Source of the DNA: Blautia sp.
GTDB lineage: Bacteria > Bacillota > Clostridia > Lachnospirales > Lachnospiraceae
DNA length: 57,351 nt
Direction: 5' to 3'
NCBI GenBank assembly: GCA_017475035.1
Contig: JAFVGK010000148.1
Span: forward strand, 1 to 57,351
Shown: in pieces, positions 16,415 through 24,413 of the stretch
Position numbering within the stretch: the first letter of the stretch is position 1
How the letters are laid out: each line of letters begins with the position of its first letter
The notes under the pieces: generated by a model
What the model was told of the DNA's origin: nothing
The model's input: only the letters and a program-made list of their open reading frames with translations
Databases searched by the model: none
Program-made: the position numbers and the translations under genes

Positions 16415-18931
16415 ATGGATAAGGTAATCTATGAGGTCTCAAACGACCGTTTCCATCTGGATGACCCTGATCTTCTGATTTTGCAGGGCAGATGGCCTGA
16501 AGATGCGAAGATCGAAGCATTTGCCGATAAGATGACGCTGGAAGCCCGGACAGAACAGACTGCGGTACTGAGCTCGCAGGATCGATTCCGGGATGACAGA
16601 CGGGACGGAAGCATGGAAGCCGCGGCATATATCCGCCTTCCGAAGCAAGGCGAAAGCTTTCGCACTCTTTCGGTATATTATCGGACAGAAGATGACAGAA
16701 GAGGATTATGGTACCGTGTTTCCCAAAAAGCACTGAATGAAAAAAGAGGGAAACCGCAGTACTTTATTGAACTGGAACAGGTGGAAGGAAATAATCTGGA
16801 AGTACGCGGCTGGGTCATCGCGCATGCAGAGGTGGATATCCGCCTGCTTGGCGCAAACGGACGTCAGCTGGATTGTGAAATCCGGAGATTTGAACGCGCG
16901 GATGTCGGCCAGGCTTTTCGGGAGGCGAAAGAACGGATCGCGGACGCAGGCTTTTATTTTGAGCTTCCCTGTCCGGATGGAAGCTTTCTGTGTGTGGAAT
17001 TTACCTCGGAAGGAAAAACGGTCTGCTATAAAGTACCCTTGACACGCGCCGGAATTTTGAAGGCGAAGTGCAGCCGTCTTGGAAAAAAGGGTGTCCGCTA
17101 TTTAAAGAACAAAGGCGTTTTCGCCCTTCTGGAAAAGACAGTCTCAAAAGCGAAAAGCTATCGTACGCGGCCGCAGACATATCCGGAATGGCTGGCCAGG
17201 CATCTGCCGACACAAAAGGAGCTTGCCCGCCAGAGAAAAACGAAATTCCCTTATGCACCTCTGATTTCCATCATTGTACCGGTTTACAAGACTCCGGAAG
17301 CTTATCTGCGAAGGCTCTTGGAAACGATCGAGGAACAGACTTATTCTAACTGGGAACTGTGTATTTCTGACGGGAGCGGCGGTGATTGGGAGGGAAAGGC
17401 CTTTCTTCAGGATATGGCGGCAAAGGACAGCAGGATCAAGGTTGTCACACAGCCGGAGCCTCTGCGCATTTCCTCCAACACGAACGCAGCGATCGGGATC
17501 GCCGGGGGAGAATATTATGCCTTTGCCGATCACGATGACGAGCTTACGCCGAATGCTTTGTATGAGGTTGTAAAAAAACTCAATGAAGCATATGAAGAGC
17601 AGGCGGTTAAGACTGAAGGAATATCTTCTGCCAAAGCGGATGATAATGGCAGAAAACCCCGCCCGAGACTGATCTATTCCGATGAGGATAAGATCTCCAT
17701 GGATGGGAAAGACTTTTTCATGCCTCATTTTAAACCGGATTTTAACAAACACCTTCTTTGCACAAACAACTATATCTGCCATCTCATGGTGGCGGAAGCG
17801 GTATTGGCGAAAGAGGCAGGACTGCTGCGGGAAGCTTTTGACGGATCTCAGGACTACGATTTTGTTCTGCGATGTACCGAAGCCCTGCAGCCGGATGAGA
17901 TTGCCCATATTCCGAAGGTGTTGTATCATTGGAGAGCGCATAAGGATTCAACCGCGGAAAACCCGGAAAGCAAGATGTATGCTTTTGAAGCCGGCAAAAG
18001 CGCGGTAGAAGATCATTATCGCAGGATCGGGCTTGCCGCGCAGGTATCCCATGGAGAGCGTCTGGGGCTATATCGGACAAAAATGCCGTGTCCTTATGAA
18101 CCGCTGATTTCGATTCTGATTCCGAACAAGGATCATATTGAAGATCTCGCTCAATGTATCGCTTCGATTGATGGACAGTCTGATTATCGTAATTACGAGA
18201 TTATCGTGATCGAAAACAACAGTGAAAAGGAAGAAACCTTTGCCTATTATGATGTCTTGCGGAAGGAAAAACCCCATGTGCGGGTAGTTACCTGGGAGGG
18301 CCCGTTTAATTACGCTGCCATCAATAATTTCGGCATCCGGTTTGCCAAAGGTGAGTATTATCTGCTTTTGAATAATGATACACAGATGATCCGGCCTGAT
18401 TGCCTGAGGGAATTGCTGAGTTTCTGCATGGAAGACGGCGTCGGGGCGGTAGGCGCCAGGCTGTATTATGAAGACGGTACGATTCAGCACGCCGGAGTCG
18501 TGATCGGGATGGGCGGAATCGCCGGGCACTGCTTTGTCATGCAGCCGCCGGGATCAACGGGATATATGAACCGGATAATCTGTGCCTCGGAATACAGTGC
18601 GGTTACCGCAGCGTGTATGATGGTCCGGAAGACGGCATATGAAGAGGTCGGAGGCTTAACCGAAGAACTGGCGGTTGCCTTTAATGACATTGATTTTTGC
18701 CTCAAATTGCGTCAGGCTGGGTATCTCATCGTCTATAATCCTTATGCGGAATTATATCACTTTGAGTCCAAATCAAGGGGGCTGGAGGATACACCGGAAA
18801 AGCTGGCGAGATTTAACCGGGAGATTGCGTTTTTTGAAGAACGGTGGCCCGATATTCTGCGGGACGGAGATCCGTATTATAACCCGAATCTGACCCTGCA
18901 AAGCCAGGATTTTTCGTTACGGAGGCTTTAA
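16415..18931 (+). CDS. Large glycosyltransferase with two GT2 domains
   Basis: Probable polymer-building glycosyltransferase acting at the cytoplasmic membrane face on sugar nucleotides. An N-terminal region of about 280 residues, rich in beta strands (with ELEQVEGNNLEVRGWVIAH near 120), precedes the first GT-A domain (about 283-500; IIVPVYKTPE, and DHDD near 371). The second GT-A domain (about 563-800) has ILIPNKDH and LLLNNDTQ. A short extra segment at about 388-412 (KTEGISSAKADDNG...) is missing in the related gene at 21418. Length 838. ATG 16415 follows GTGAGAGG. Sugar specificity cannot be read from sequence. Confidence 0.93.
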   Translation: MDKVIYEVSNDRFHLDDPDLLILQGRWPEDAKIEAFADKMTLEARTEQTAVLSSQDRFRDDRRDGSMEAAAYIRLPKQGESFRTLSVYYRTEDDRRGLWYRVSQKALNEKRGKPQYFIELEQVEGNNLEVRGWVIAHAEVDIRLLGANGRQLDCEIRRFERADVGQAFREAKERIADAGFYFELPCPDGSFLCVEFTSEGKTVCYKVPLTRAGILKAKCSRLGKKGVRYLKNKGVFALLEKTVSKAKSYRTRPQTYPEWLARHLPTQKELARQRKTKFPYAPLISIIVPVYKTPEAYLRRLLETIEEQTYSNWELCISDGSGGDWEGKAFLQDMAAKDSRIKVVTQPEPLRISSNTNAAIGIAGGEYYAFADHDDELTPNALYEVVKKLNEAYEEQAVKTEGISSAKADDNGRKPRPRLIYSDEDKISMDGKDFFMPHFKPDFNKHLLCTNNYICHLMVAEAVLAKEAGLLREAFDGSQDYDFVLRCTEALQPDEIAHIPKVLYHWRAHKDSTAENPESKMYAFEAGKSAVEDHYRRIGLAAQVSHGERLGLYRTKMPCPYEPLISILIPNKDHIEDLAQCIASIDGQSDYRNYEIIVIENNSEKEETFAYYDVLRKEKPHVRVVTWEGPFNYAAINNFGIRFAKGEYYLLLNNDTQMIRPDCLRELLSFCMEDGVGAVGARLYYEDGTIQHAGVVIGMGGIAGHCFVMQPPGSTGYMNRIICASEYSAVTAACMMVRKTAYEEVGGLTEELAVAFNDIDFCLKLRQAGYLIVYNPYAELYHFESKSRGLEDTPEKLARFNREIAFFEERWPDILRDGDPYYNPNLTLQSQDFSLRRL

Positions 18932-18938
18932 GGACCTG

Positions 18939-19649
18939 ATGCAGATTTCCGTTCTTACCATGTTTCCCGAGATGTTTGGGGATTTCTGCGCAGGACCGAT
19001 TGCATCCCGTGCATCGCAAAAAAACATCGCCCGGATCCAGGTTGTCGATATCAGGAGTTTTGCGCCGGGAAGCTATCGGAGAATAGACGATTCCCCTTAT
19101 GGCGGCGGTGCAGGCATGATCATACGCTGCCAGCCGGTTTTGGATGCTCTGGACTCTGTACGTCGGGAAGGCAGCCATGTCGTGTATTTTACGCCCGCCG
19201 GAAAGACATACACACAAAAGGATGCCCATCGCTTCGCGGAAATGAAAGATCTGATATTTCTGTGCGGACATTACGAGGGAATTGACGCGAGGATCTATTC
19301 CTCTGTTGACGAAATGATCAGCATGGGAGATTATATTCTTTCCGGAGGCGAAATCCCTTGTATGGCGGTCATGGACTCCGTGCTTCGCCTGCTGCCCGGA
19401 TGCCTTCGCGACGAGAGCATCCGGGGGGAGTCCTTCGAAAACGGTCTGTTGGAATATCCCCAATATACCCGTCCCGCGGATTATCGGGGGGAAAGGGTTC
19501 CCGAGGTTCTTCTTTCCGGAAATCATGAAGAAATCAGGCGCTGGAGGCTTTTGCAGTCGCTGCTTTTGACGAGAAAGCTCAGACCTGATTTATTTTCCGC
19601 TCATCAGCTGACGGAGGAAGAAAAAAGACTGCTGGTACAGGAACCTTGA
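18939..19649 (+). CDS. trmD: tRNA (guanine(37)-N1)-methyltransferase TrmD
   Basis: SPOUT methyltransferase that makes m1G37 in tRNAs to prevent frameshifting. Characteristic stretches are ILTMFPEMF-like at the N-terminus, YGGGAGMI near 50, FLCGHYEGIDARI near 109-121 and the trefoil knot segment SMGDYILSGGE near 130-140. Length 236 is normal. ATG 18939 starts seven bases after the glycosyltransferase stop. The position is odd: trmD usually sits with rpsP, rimM and rplS, whereas here it lies within a polysaccharide cluster, as a displaced or second copy. Confidence 0.95.
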   Translation: MQISVLTMFPEMFGDFCAGPIASRASQKNIARIQVVDIRSFAPGSYRRIDDSPYGGGAGMIIRCQPVLDALDSVRREGSHVVYFTPAGKTYTQKDAHRFAEMKDLIFLCGHYEGIDARIYSSVDEMISMGDYILSGGEIPCMAVMDSVLRLLPGCLRDESIRGESFENGLLEYPQYTRPADYRGERVPEVLLSGNHEEIRRWRLLQSLLLTRKLRPDLFSAHQLTEEEKRLLVQEP

Positions 19650-19669
19650 AAAAAGGCCGTAAAAAACCG

Positions 19670-19713
19670 AAAAAGAACGCCTTCAGGTTTTTACGCCTGA
19701 ACGCGTTCTTTTT
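19670..19713. terminator. Bidirectional rho-independent terminator between trmD and the carboxypeptidase gene
   Basis: Arms AAAAAGAACGC (19670-19680) and GCGTTCTTTTT (19703-19713) pair perfectly, with an inner TTCAGG/CCTGAA stem. A-rich and T-rich flanks allow termination of the two converging transcripts. Confidence 0.9.
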
Positions 19714-19744
19714 GATTTATCCCGGAGCCTTTGCCTCTCTCTGC

Positions 19745-20974
19745 CTACCCTTTAACCACCTTAAATACATAAACCAGCAGGAGAATAATCAAAAACAGGG
19801 CGACCCCGCCAATCAGATAATAAGGGACTGTCGATTTTGACGCGGAGAAAGCATACGCGGCTTTCATGTTTTCTTCTCCCCGGGCAATCGCTTCCGTATC
19901 TGTTTCCACGATACGCTTGATCTTAGCCTGTCCCACGTTGATGCCATTATAAGAGTAAGTACGGATCGTGGATTTTCCCGAGGCATAATCCTGGGCGATC
20001 AGAGAGGAGGCGTTTGCGCTGTAAGGAAGAATCACCTCACCGCCGGAGGCAATTTCAAAATCATCGTTCCCCAGATCCAGAAGATAGAACTCATCAAAAC
20101 CATAGTTAAAAAGATCAATGGCATCCTGATCAATCTGGCCGTATACCTCTGACAAGAGGGAGACGACAAGCGTCATATCATCTTTTCTGGCTGCGCACAA
20201 AAGTGTGTTGCCGGAGGTTTCCGTATATCCTTCCTTGCCGCCGATGCAGTCACTGTAATAGTAAGGGCTTGTCGTGTTGCTGAGAGCGAGAGTGTTTGTC
20301 AGCACCCGGCTGCCGCCGGAGACGTTTGTGGCAGGAATTGTATAAGAAGCCGTTTTGGCGATACGGCAGAAATCCTGATTCTGGATCGCGGCCTGCATAA
20401 TCAGAGCCATGTCCCTGGCCGTGGAATGCTGCGCCGGGTCTTCCAGGCCGGTTGGATTGGTAAACACGGAATTGCTGCATCCCAATGAAGCGGCGCGGGC
20501 ATTCATCATCGCGACGAAACCTTCTACCGACTGCCCGATCTGCTCCGCAACCTGCAGGGCAAGATCATTTGCGGAATACAATAAGATGGCGTAGAGGCAT
20601 TGCTCCATTGTAAAAACCTCTCCGAGCTGAGAGGACAGATTGATGCCCCCTTCCGTAACGCCGCCGACGCCCGTCTGCGTCATGGTCACTTCATCGGTAA
20701 GTGAAGAATTTTCCAGCGCCAGAAGGACGGTCAGAATCTTTACGGTACTTCCGGGATCCAGCAGCGCGTCCTGATTTTTGGCATAAAGAACCGTGTCCGT
20801 GGAGCTGTTCAGCAAAACTGCGGCCGCGGAACTGACGTCCGGCCCCTGCGGCCAGCCTTCAATCCAATTTGTCGTGACAGCCGGGCTCATCTCTTCCTCG
20901 GCTGAAATACTGCTCTGAAGTGAAATCATTAAGATGATGCACATCAGAAAGCAAATCATATACCTTTTCTTCAT
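19745..20974 (-). CDS. D-alanyl-D-alanine carboxypeptidase (S11 family, PBP5-like)
   Basis: Secreted membrane-anchored enzyme that trims the terminal D-Ala from peptidoglycan stem peptides. Signal peptide at about 1-25 (KKRYMICFLMCIILMISL). SxxK motif STVK (in DPGSTVKILT), SxN motif SAN (in LYSANDLAL). The third motif, normally KTG, reads KEG (in GGKEGYTETSGN), which may alter activity. A C-terminal TM helix (YYLIGGVALFLIILLLVYVF) replaces the usual amphipathic anchor. ATG 20974 is chosen because AGGGGA lies about nine bases upstream; a GTG at 20983 is the alternative. It is one of only two minus-strand genes. Confidence 0.92.
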   Translation of the reverse strand: MKKRYMICFLMCIILMISLQSSISAEEEMSPAVTTNWIEGWPQGPDVSSAAAVLLNSSTDTVLYAKNQDALLDPGSTVKILTVLLALENSSLTDEVTMTQTGVGGVTEGGINLSSQLGEVFTMEQCLYAILLYSANDLALQVAEQIGQSVEGFVAMMNARAASLGCSNSVFTNPTGLEDPAQHSTARDMALIMQAAIQNQDFCRIAKTASYTIPATNVSGGSRVLTNTLALSNTTSPYYYSDCIGGKEGYTETSGNTLLCAARKDDMTLVVSLLSEVYGQIDQDAIDLFNYGFDEFYLLDLGNDDFEIASGGEVILPYSANASSLIAQDYASGKSTIRTYSYNGINVGQAKIKRIVETDTEAIARGEENMKAAYAFSASKSTVPYYLIGGVALFLIILLLVYVFKVVKG

Positions 20975-21016
20975 TCTCCCCACTTCCCCTCATCTGATCA
21001 AAAGTTTCAAATTTTA

Positions 21017-21022
21017 TTATAT
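21017..21022 (-). promoter_or_regulatory. Candidate -10 element for the carboxypeptidase gene
   Basis: On the minus strand a perfect TATAAT lies about 43 bases before the ATG at 20974. The -35 region at 17-18 bases is weak (TACAGT). Confidence 0.45.
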
Positions 21023-21130
21023 CATATTGCCGGGAGGGTACTGTAAAAATGTATTGCGGAATTGCTGCCAGGTCAGTCCGCAAACAGCAGCTTTTTCTGC
21101 TCTTTTTATCTGACTGTTCCTCAGGCGTTC

Positions 21131-21159
21131 TTGCAAAAAGCATATAAAAATGGTAGAAT
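21131..21159 (+). promoter_or_regulatory. Promoter for the second glycosyltransferase operon
   Basis: TTGCAA (21131-21136), 17-base spacer, TAGAAT (21154-21159) preceded by TGG, an extended -10. It would start a leader of about 250 nt running through a terminator-like hairpin and two R1 copies before the gene at 21418. Confidence 0.6.
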
Positions 21160-21192
21160 ACTTTAAGTAACTGTACCGTGCGGTTCTTCACC

Positions 21193-21242
21193 ATCCGTTT
21201 CCGATATGGTCAGCGTCACGCAAAGGAAACGGATTCTTTTTC
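21193..21242 (+). terminator. Terminator-like hairpin in the leader of the glycosyltransferase operon
   Basis: Perfect 10-bp arms ATCCGTTTCC (21193-21202) and GGAAACGGAT (21225-21234) are followed by TCTTTTTC. It lies about 30 bases after the predicted transcription start and before the R1 pair, so it may act as an attenuator. Confidence 0.55.
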
Positions 21243-21312
21243 GGCATCGAGAAGGCCGAAGCCGCATAATCGTCATCCGTGGTCATTGAGTCAATGTACA
21301 TATTGCGTTATG
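21224..21312 (+). repeat. R1 repeat, copy B', first of a tandem pair
   Basis: A diverged copy with TTCGGC, GGCCGAAG, ATCGTCATCCG and CATTGAGTCAATGTACA. It runs into GGGAGACTGG, where the second copy begins, so the two units share the GGAG junction. Confidence 0.7.
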
Positions 21313-21410
21313 GGAGACTGGTTCTGTCTTCGGCAGCTCAACTGCCGAAACAGCAAAATCGTCATCCGAAGACATTGAGTCAGCGTACAGAACTTCGTTT
21401 TGGGAGGAGG
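21311..21410 (+). repeat. R1 repeat, copy B, upstream of a glycosyltransferase gene
   Basis: Full-length, well-preserved copy with GTCTTCGGCAG, CTGCCGAAA, ATCGTCATCCGAAGACATTG and CTTCGTTTTGGGAGGAGG. The final GGGAGGAGG is the ribosome-binding site of the gene at 21418. Confidence 0.88.
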
Positions 21411-21417
21411 TAGAGGG

Positions 21418-23241
21418 ATGCCGGGTAAAATGGATCTGGGTAGGCTTTTGCGCAAACTCTCCCCATACACGATCAAAAAAGGACTGCTTTATCTGAAACA
21501 TTATGGCCCCCGGGAATTCTGGGTCAGGCTGCAGGAACGGTTTGAACCGGAAGATATCCCCTATGATGACTGGTTCCGCAAAGGCTGTCCCTCCGAAGAA
21601 GAACGATCGGCGCAACGAAGGAAGAAATGGAAGAATCCGTCGATATTCAGCATCGTAGTGCCGGCTTATCATACGGATCCGGTTTATCTTGGCGAAATGA
21701 TAGATTCCGTCCTGTCACAGACATATCCGTATTGGGAGCTTTGTCTGGCCAATGCGAGTCCCTCAGATGAAAAAATGCGGGAAGTGCTTGACCGATATGC
21801 CGGAAAAGAGTCCAGGATCAAAGTCAGAGACCTTCCGGAGAACGAAGGGATATCAGAGAATACAAACGCCGCGATCGAAATGGCAGAGGGAGAATGGATC
21901 TGTTTTCTTGACCACGATGACCTGCTCGCCTGTGATGCTCTGTATGAGATGGCACAGGCAGCAGCCGGCAATCCGGACGCAGATATGATTTATACGGATG
22001 AAGACAAGGTCACCTCAGACTTGTCAGAGCATTTCCAGCCTCATTTCAAGCCGGATTTTAATCTTGATCTTTTGCGGTCCAACAATTATATCTGTCATTT
22101 TCTGGCTGTAAGACGGATTACGGCTGACGAAGCCGGATATCTTTCTTCGGATTATGATGGCGCGCAGGATTATGATTTTATCTTCCGCTGCGCAGAGAAA
22201 GCACGACAGATTGTCCATATACCGAAAATTCTGTATCATTGGAGGACACATCCTGCCTCTACGGCAGATAATCCCGCAAGTAAAGCGTATGCCTACGAGG
22301 CGGGCCGAAGGGCAATCATGGCGCATCTGGAGAGATACGGGACGCGGGGGATCGTCACACAGACGAAGGATCATGGGTTTTACCGGGTGCAGTATCCATT
22401 GCGGGAGAAAAGTCTGATCACCATCATCATTCCAAACAAAGACAACGTGAAGCTGCTGGCAGGATGCCTTGAAGGACTGAGACTGGCGGGCACGTATGAC
22501 CATTACGAGATTCTGATCGTTGAGAACAACAGCACCGAGCCGGAAACATTTGCGTATTATCAGACACTGGATGCCGACCCGAAGATCAGAGTGATTACGT
22601 ACCCCCACCCGTTTAATTATTCCGCAATCAATAATTTTGCGGTCAGCCATGCAAGGGGAGATTATCTTTTATTTCTGAATAATGACGTGACGGCGATTGA
22701 CAGCGGCTGGCTGGAAGAGATGCTGGGCGTATGCCAGAGACCTGAGGTCGCCGCAGTCGGGGCGAAGCTTCTGTACCCGGACAATACGATCCAGCATGCG
22801 GGAATCGTGGTCGGGATGGGAGGCGTCGCCGGAGCGATGTTTGTCGGAATGGACGGGCGTTATGGAGGATATCTCCACAAAGCAAACCTGATGCAGGATA
22901 TGAGCGCCGTTACGGGCGCCTGCATGATGGTTGAGAAGAAAGCATTTCTGGAAGCCGGAGGCTTCACCGAAGAACTGGCTGTTGCTTTCAATGACGTGGA
23001 TCTGTGTCTGAAGATCTCCCGGGAGGATAAACTGATCGTTTATGATCCCTTCGCCATACTGCATCATGCCGAATCTAAAACCAGAGGAGCGGAAGACACA
23101 CCGGAAAAGGTCCGGCGTTTTCAGTCGGAGATCGAGTATATGAGAAGTCATTGGACGGATATTCTCAGAAAGGGAGACCCGTTTTATAATCCCAATCTTT
23201 CTTTGAAAAAATGGAACTATAACCTGCGGCCCCATGAATAG
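21418..23241 (+). CDS. Glycosyltransferase with two GT2 domains
   Basis: Related to the protein at 16415 but without its long N-terminal extension. GT-A domain 1 spans about 75-290 (FSIVVPAYHTDP; DHDD near 169). GT-A domain 2 spans about 333-560 (IIIPNKDN; LFLNND near 419). Both proteins share the phrase TEELAVAFND(I/V)D near the C-terminus. Length 607. ATG 21418 follows GGGAGGAGG, supplied by the R1 repeat; an in-frame upstream extension would translate the ribosome-binding site. Likely an elongating transferase of the surface polysaccharide. Confidence 0.93.
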   Translation: MPGKMDLGRLLRKLSPYTIKKGLLYLKHYGPREFWVRLQERFEPEDIPYDDWFRKGCPSEEERSAQRRKKWKNPSIFSIVVPAYHTDPVYLGEMIDSVLSQTYPYWELCLANASPSDEKMREVLDRYAGKESRIKVRDLPENEGISENTNAAIEMAEGEWICFLDHDDLLACDALYEMAQAAAGNPDADMIYTDEDKVTSDLSEHFQPHFKPDFNLDLLRSNNYICHFLAVRRITADEAGYLSSDYDGAQDYDFIFRCAEKARQIVHIPKILYHWRTHPASTADNPASKAYAYEAGRRAIMAHLERYGTRGIVTQTKDHGFYRVQYPLREKSLITIIIPNKDNVKLLAGCLEGLRLAGTYDHYEILIVENNSTEPETFAYYQTLDADPKIRVITYPHPFNYSAINNFAVSHARGDYLLFLNNDVTAIDSGWLEEMLGVCQRPEVAAVGAKLLYPDNTIQHAGIVVGMGGVAGAMFVGMDGRYGGYLHKANLMQDMSAVTGACMMVEKKAFLEAGGFTEELAVAFNDVDLCLKISREDKLIVYDPFAILHHAESKTRGAEDTPEKVRRFQSEIEYMRSHWTDILRKGDPFYNPNLSLKKWNYNLRPHE

Positions 23242-23255
23242 TGACAGGAGCCAGA

Positions 23256-24215
23256 ATGAACGAAATAACCGTGATCATCCCAAACTTCAATGGGATACAA
23301 TATTTGCCTTGCCTGATGGAAAGCCTCAGCCGGCAGACAGAAAAGAACTTTTCAGTTCTGATTGTGGACAACGGCTCTACGGATGAGAGCCTGGATTACC
23401 TCCGCAGGAACTGGCCAAAGGCTGAGATTCTTCCCCTGGAAAAAAATTATGGTTTCAGTTATGCCGTAAATGCGGGGATTCAGGCGTGTAAGACACCGCT
23501 GGTTGTGCTTTTAAACAATGATATCGAGGCAGAGGAAGGGTTTGTCGAGGCTCTGGCGGCAGCTGTAAGGCGGCATCCGGGAGCTTTTTCCTGTCAGGCG
23601 AAGATGATAGCCTTTTATGACAGGGACAGGCTGGACGGTGCGGGAGATCTTTATTGCGCGCTGGGCTGGGCATACGCCAGAGGAAAAGGAAAACCGGCGC
23701 ATACTTATGAAAAAGAAGAAACGGTTTTTGCCTGCTGTGCCGGAGCCGCGATATACAGAAGAGACCGGCTGACAGAGCTGGGCCTGTTTGACGATGCCCA
23801 TTTTGCTTATCTGGAAGACGTTGATCTGGGGTATCGTGCCAGACTGAAAGGCTATGAGAACTGGTATGTGCCTTCCGCCGCAGTGTACCATGTGGGAAGC
23901 GGGACCAGCGGTACGAGACATAACGCTTTTAAGACCAGGTACTCATCCCGGAATAATGTATATCTGATCTATAAAAATATGCCTTTGCCTCAGATCCTTT
24001 TGAATATTCCGTTTCTGCTTCCGGGCTTTTTGATCAAAGGATTATATTTTATCCTGAAAGGCCTTGGAAAAGAATATTTCGGTGGCCTGAAGGAGGGAAT
24101 CGCCTTATCCGCAAAAAACAGAGGATCGAAAGCGAAAGGCGCGGGATTCCGCGTGTATGCTTCCATACAGACAGAACTGTGGGGAAACATGTTACGTCTG
24201 CTGTTTTCCCGCTAG
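23256..24215 (+). CDS. GT2 family glycosyltransferase, rhamnosyltransferase-like
   Basis: Single GT-A domain enzyme. N-terminal VIIPNFNGIQYLPCLMESL, VDNGSTDESL, LLNNDIE (the metal/nucleotide region near 88-94), and the later acceptor-side motif LEDVDLGYRARLKGY. A basic, hydrophobic C-terminal region (about 245-275) suggests membrane association. Length 319. ATG 23256 follows CAGGAG and is preferred over the in-frame start 15 bases upstream. It begins 14 bases after the previous transferase gene, so the two are probably translated from one message. Confidence 0.92.
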   Translation: MNEITVIIPNFNGIQYLPCLMESLSRQTEKNFSVLIVDNGSTDESLDYLRRNWPKAEILPLEKNYGFSYAVNAGIQACKTPLVVLLNNDIEAEEGFVEALAAAVRRHPGAFSCQAKMIAFYDRDRLDGAGDLYCALGWAYARGKGKPAHTYEKEETVFACCAGAAIYRRDRLTELGLFDDAHFAYLEDVDLGYRARLKGYENWYVPSAAVYHVGSGTSGTRHNAFKTRYSSRNNVYLIYKNMPLPQILLNIPFLLPGFLIKGLYFILKGLGKEYFGGLKEGIALSAKNRGSKAKGAGFRVYASIQTELWGNMLRLLFSR

Positions 24216-24306
24216 CTGTTTGCTGCAGTCAGATTTTCAGTCGGATTTCCGGATATAAATCAAAACACTTTTTTCTTGCAAATGATCGGTTTTTCCTTTA
24301 AGATAG

Positions 24307-24312
24307 TATAAT
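24307..24312 (+). promoter_or_regulatory. Candidate -10 element upstream of the glycosylphosphotransferase gene
   Basis: TATAAT lies within the 198-base gap after the preceding transferase gene. No convincing -35 is found at the right distance, so an internal promoter here is only suggested. Confidence 0.35.
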
Positions 24313-24413
24313 ACTTTGCGAGTCAGGCGATACGGATCGAGTATGGATGATTCCGGCGCGGCGGGCTTTTTGCATCGGGATCATGGATTGAAGCAGGGGG
24401 AGGAAGCGATAGT

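Noticed and set aside
17600-17665. Possible degenerate R1 insertion in the first large glycosyltransferase
   Set aside because: The extra segment relative to the second transferase is real, but I could not align it convincingly with R1 on either strand.
19646-19840. 64-codon frame after trmD
   Set aside because: It covers the bidirectional terminator and the antisense of the carboxypeptidase C-terminus.
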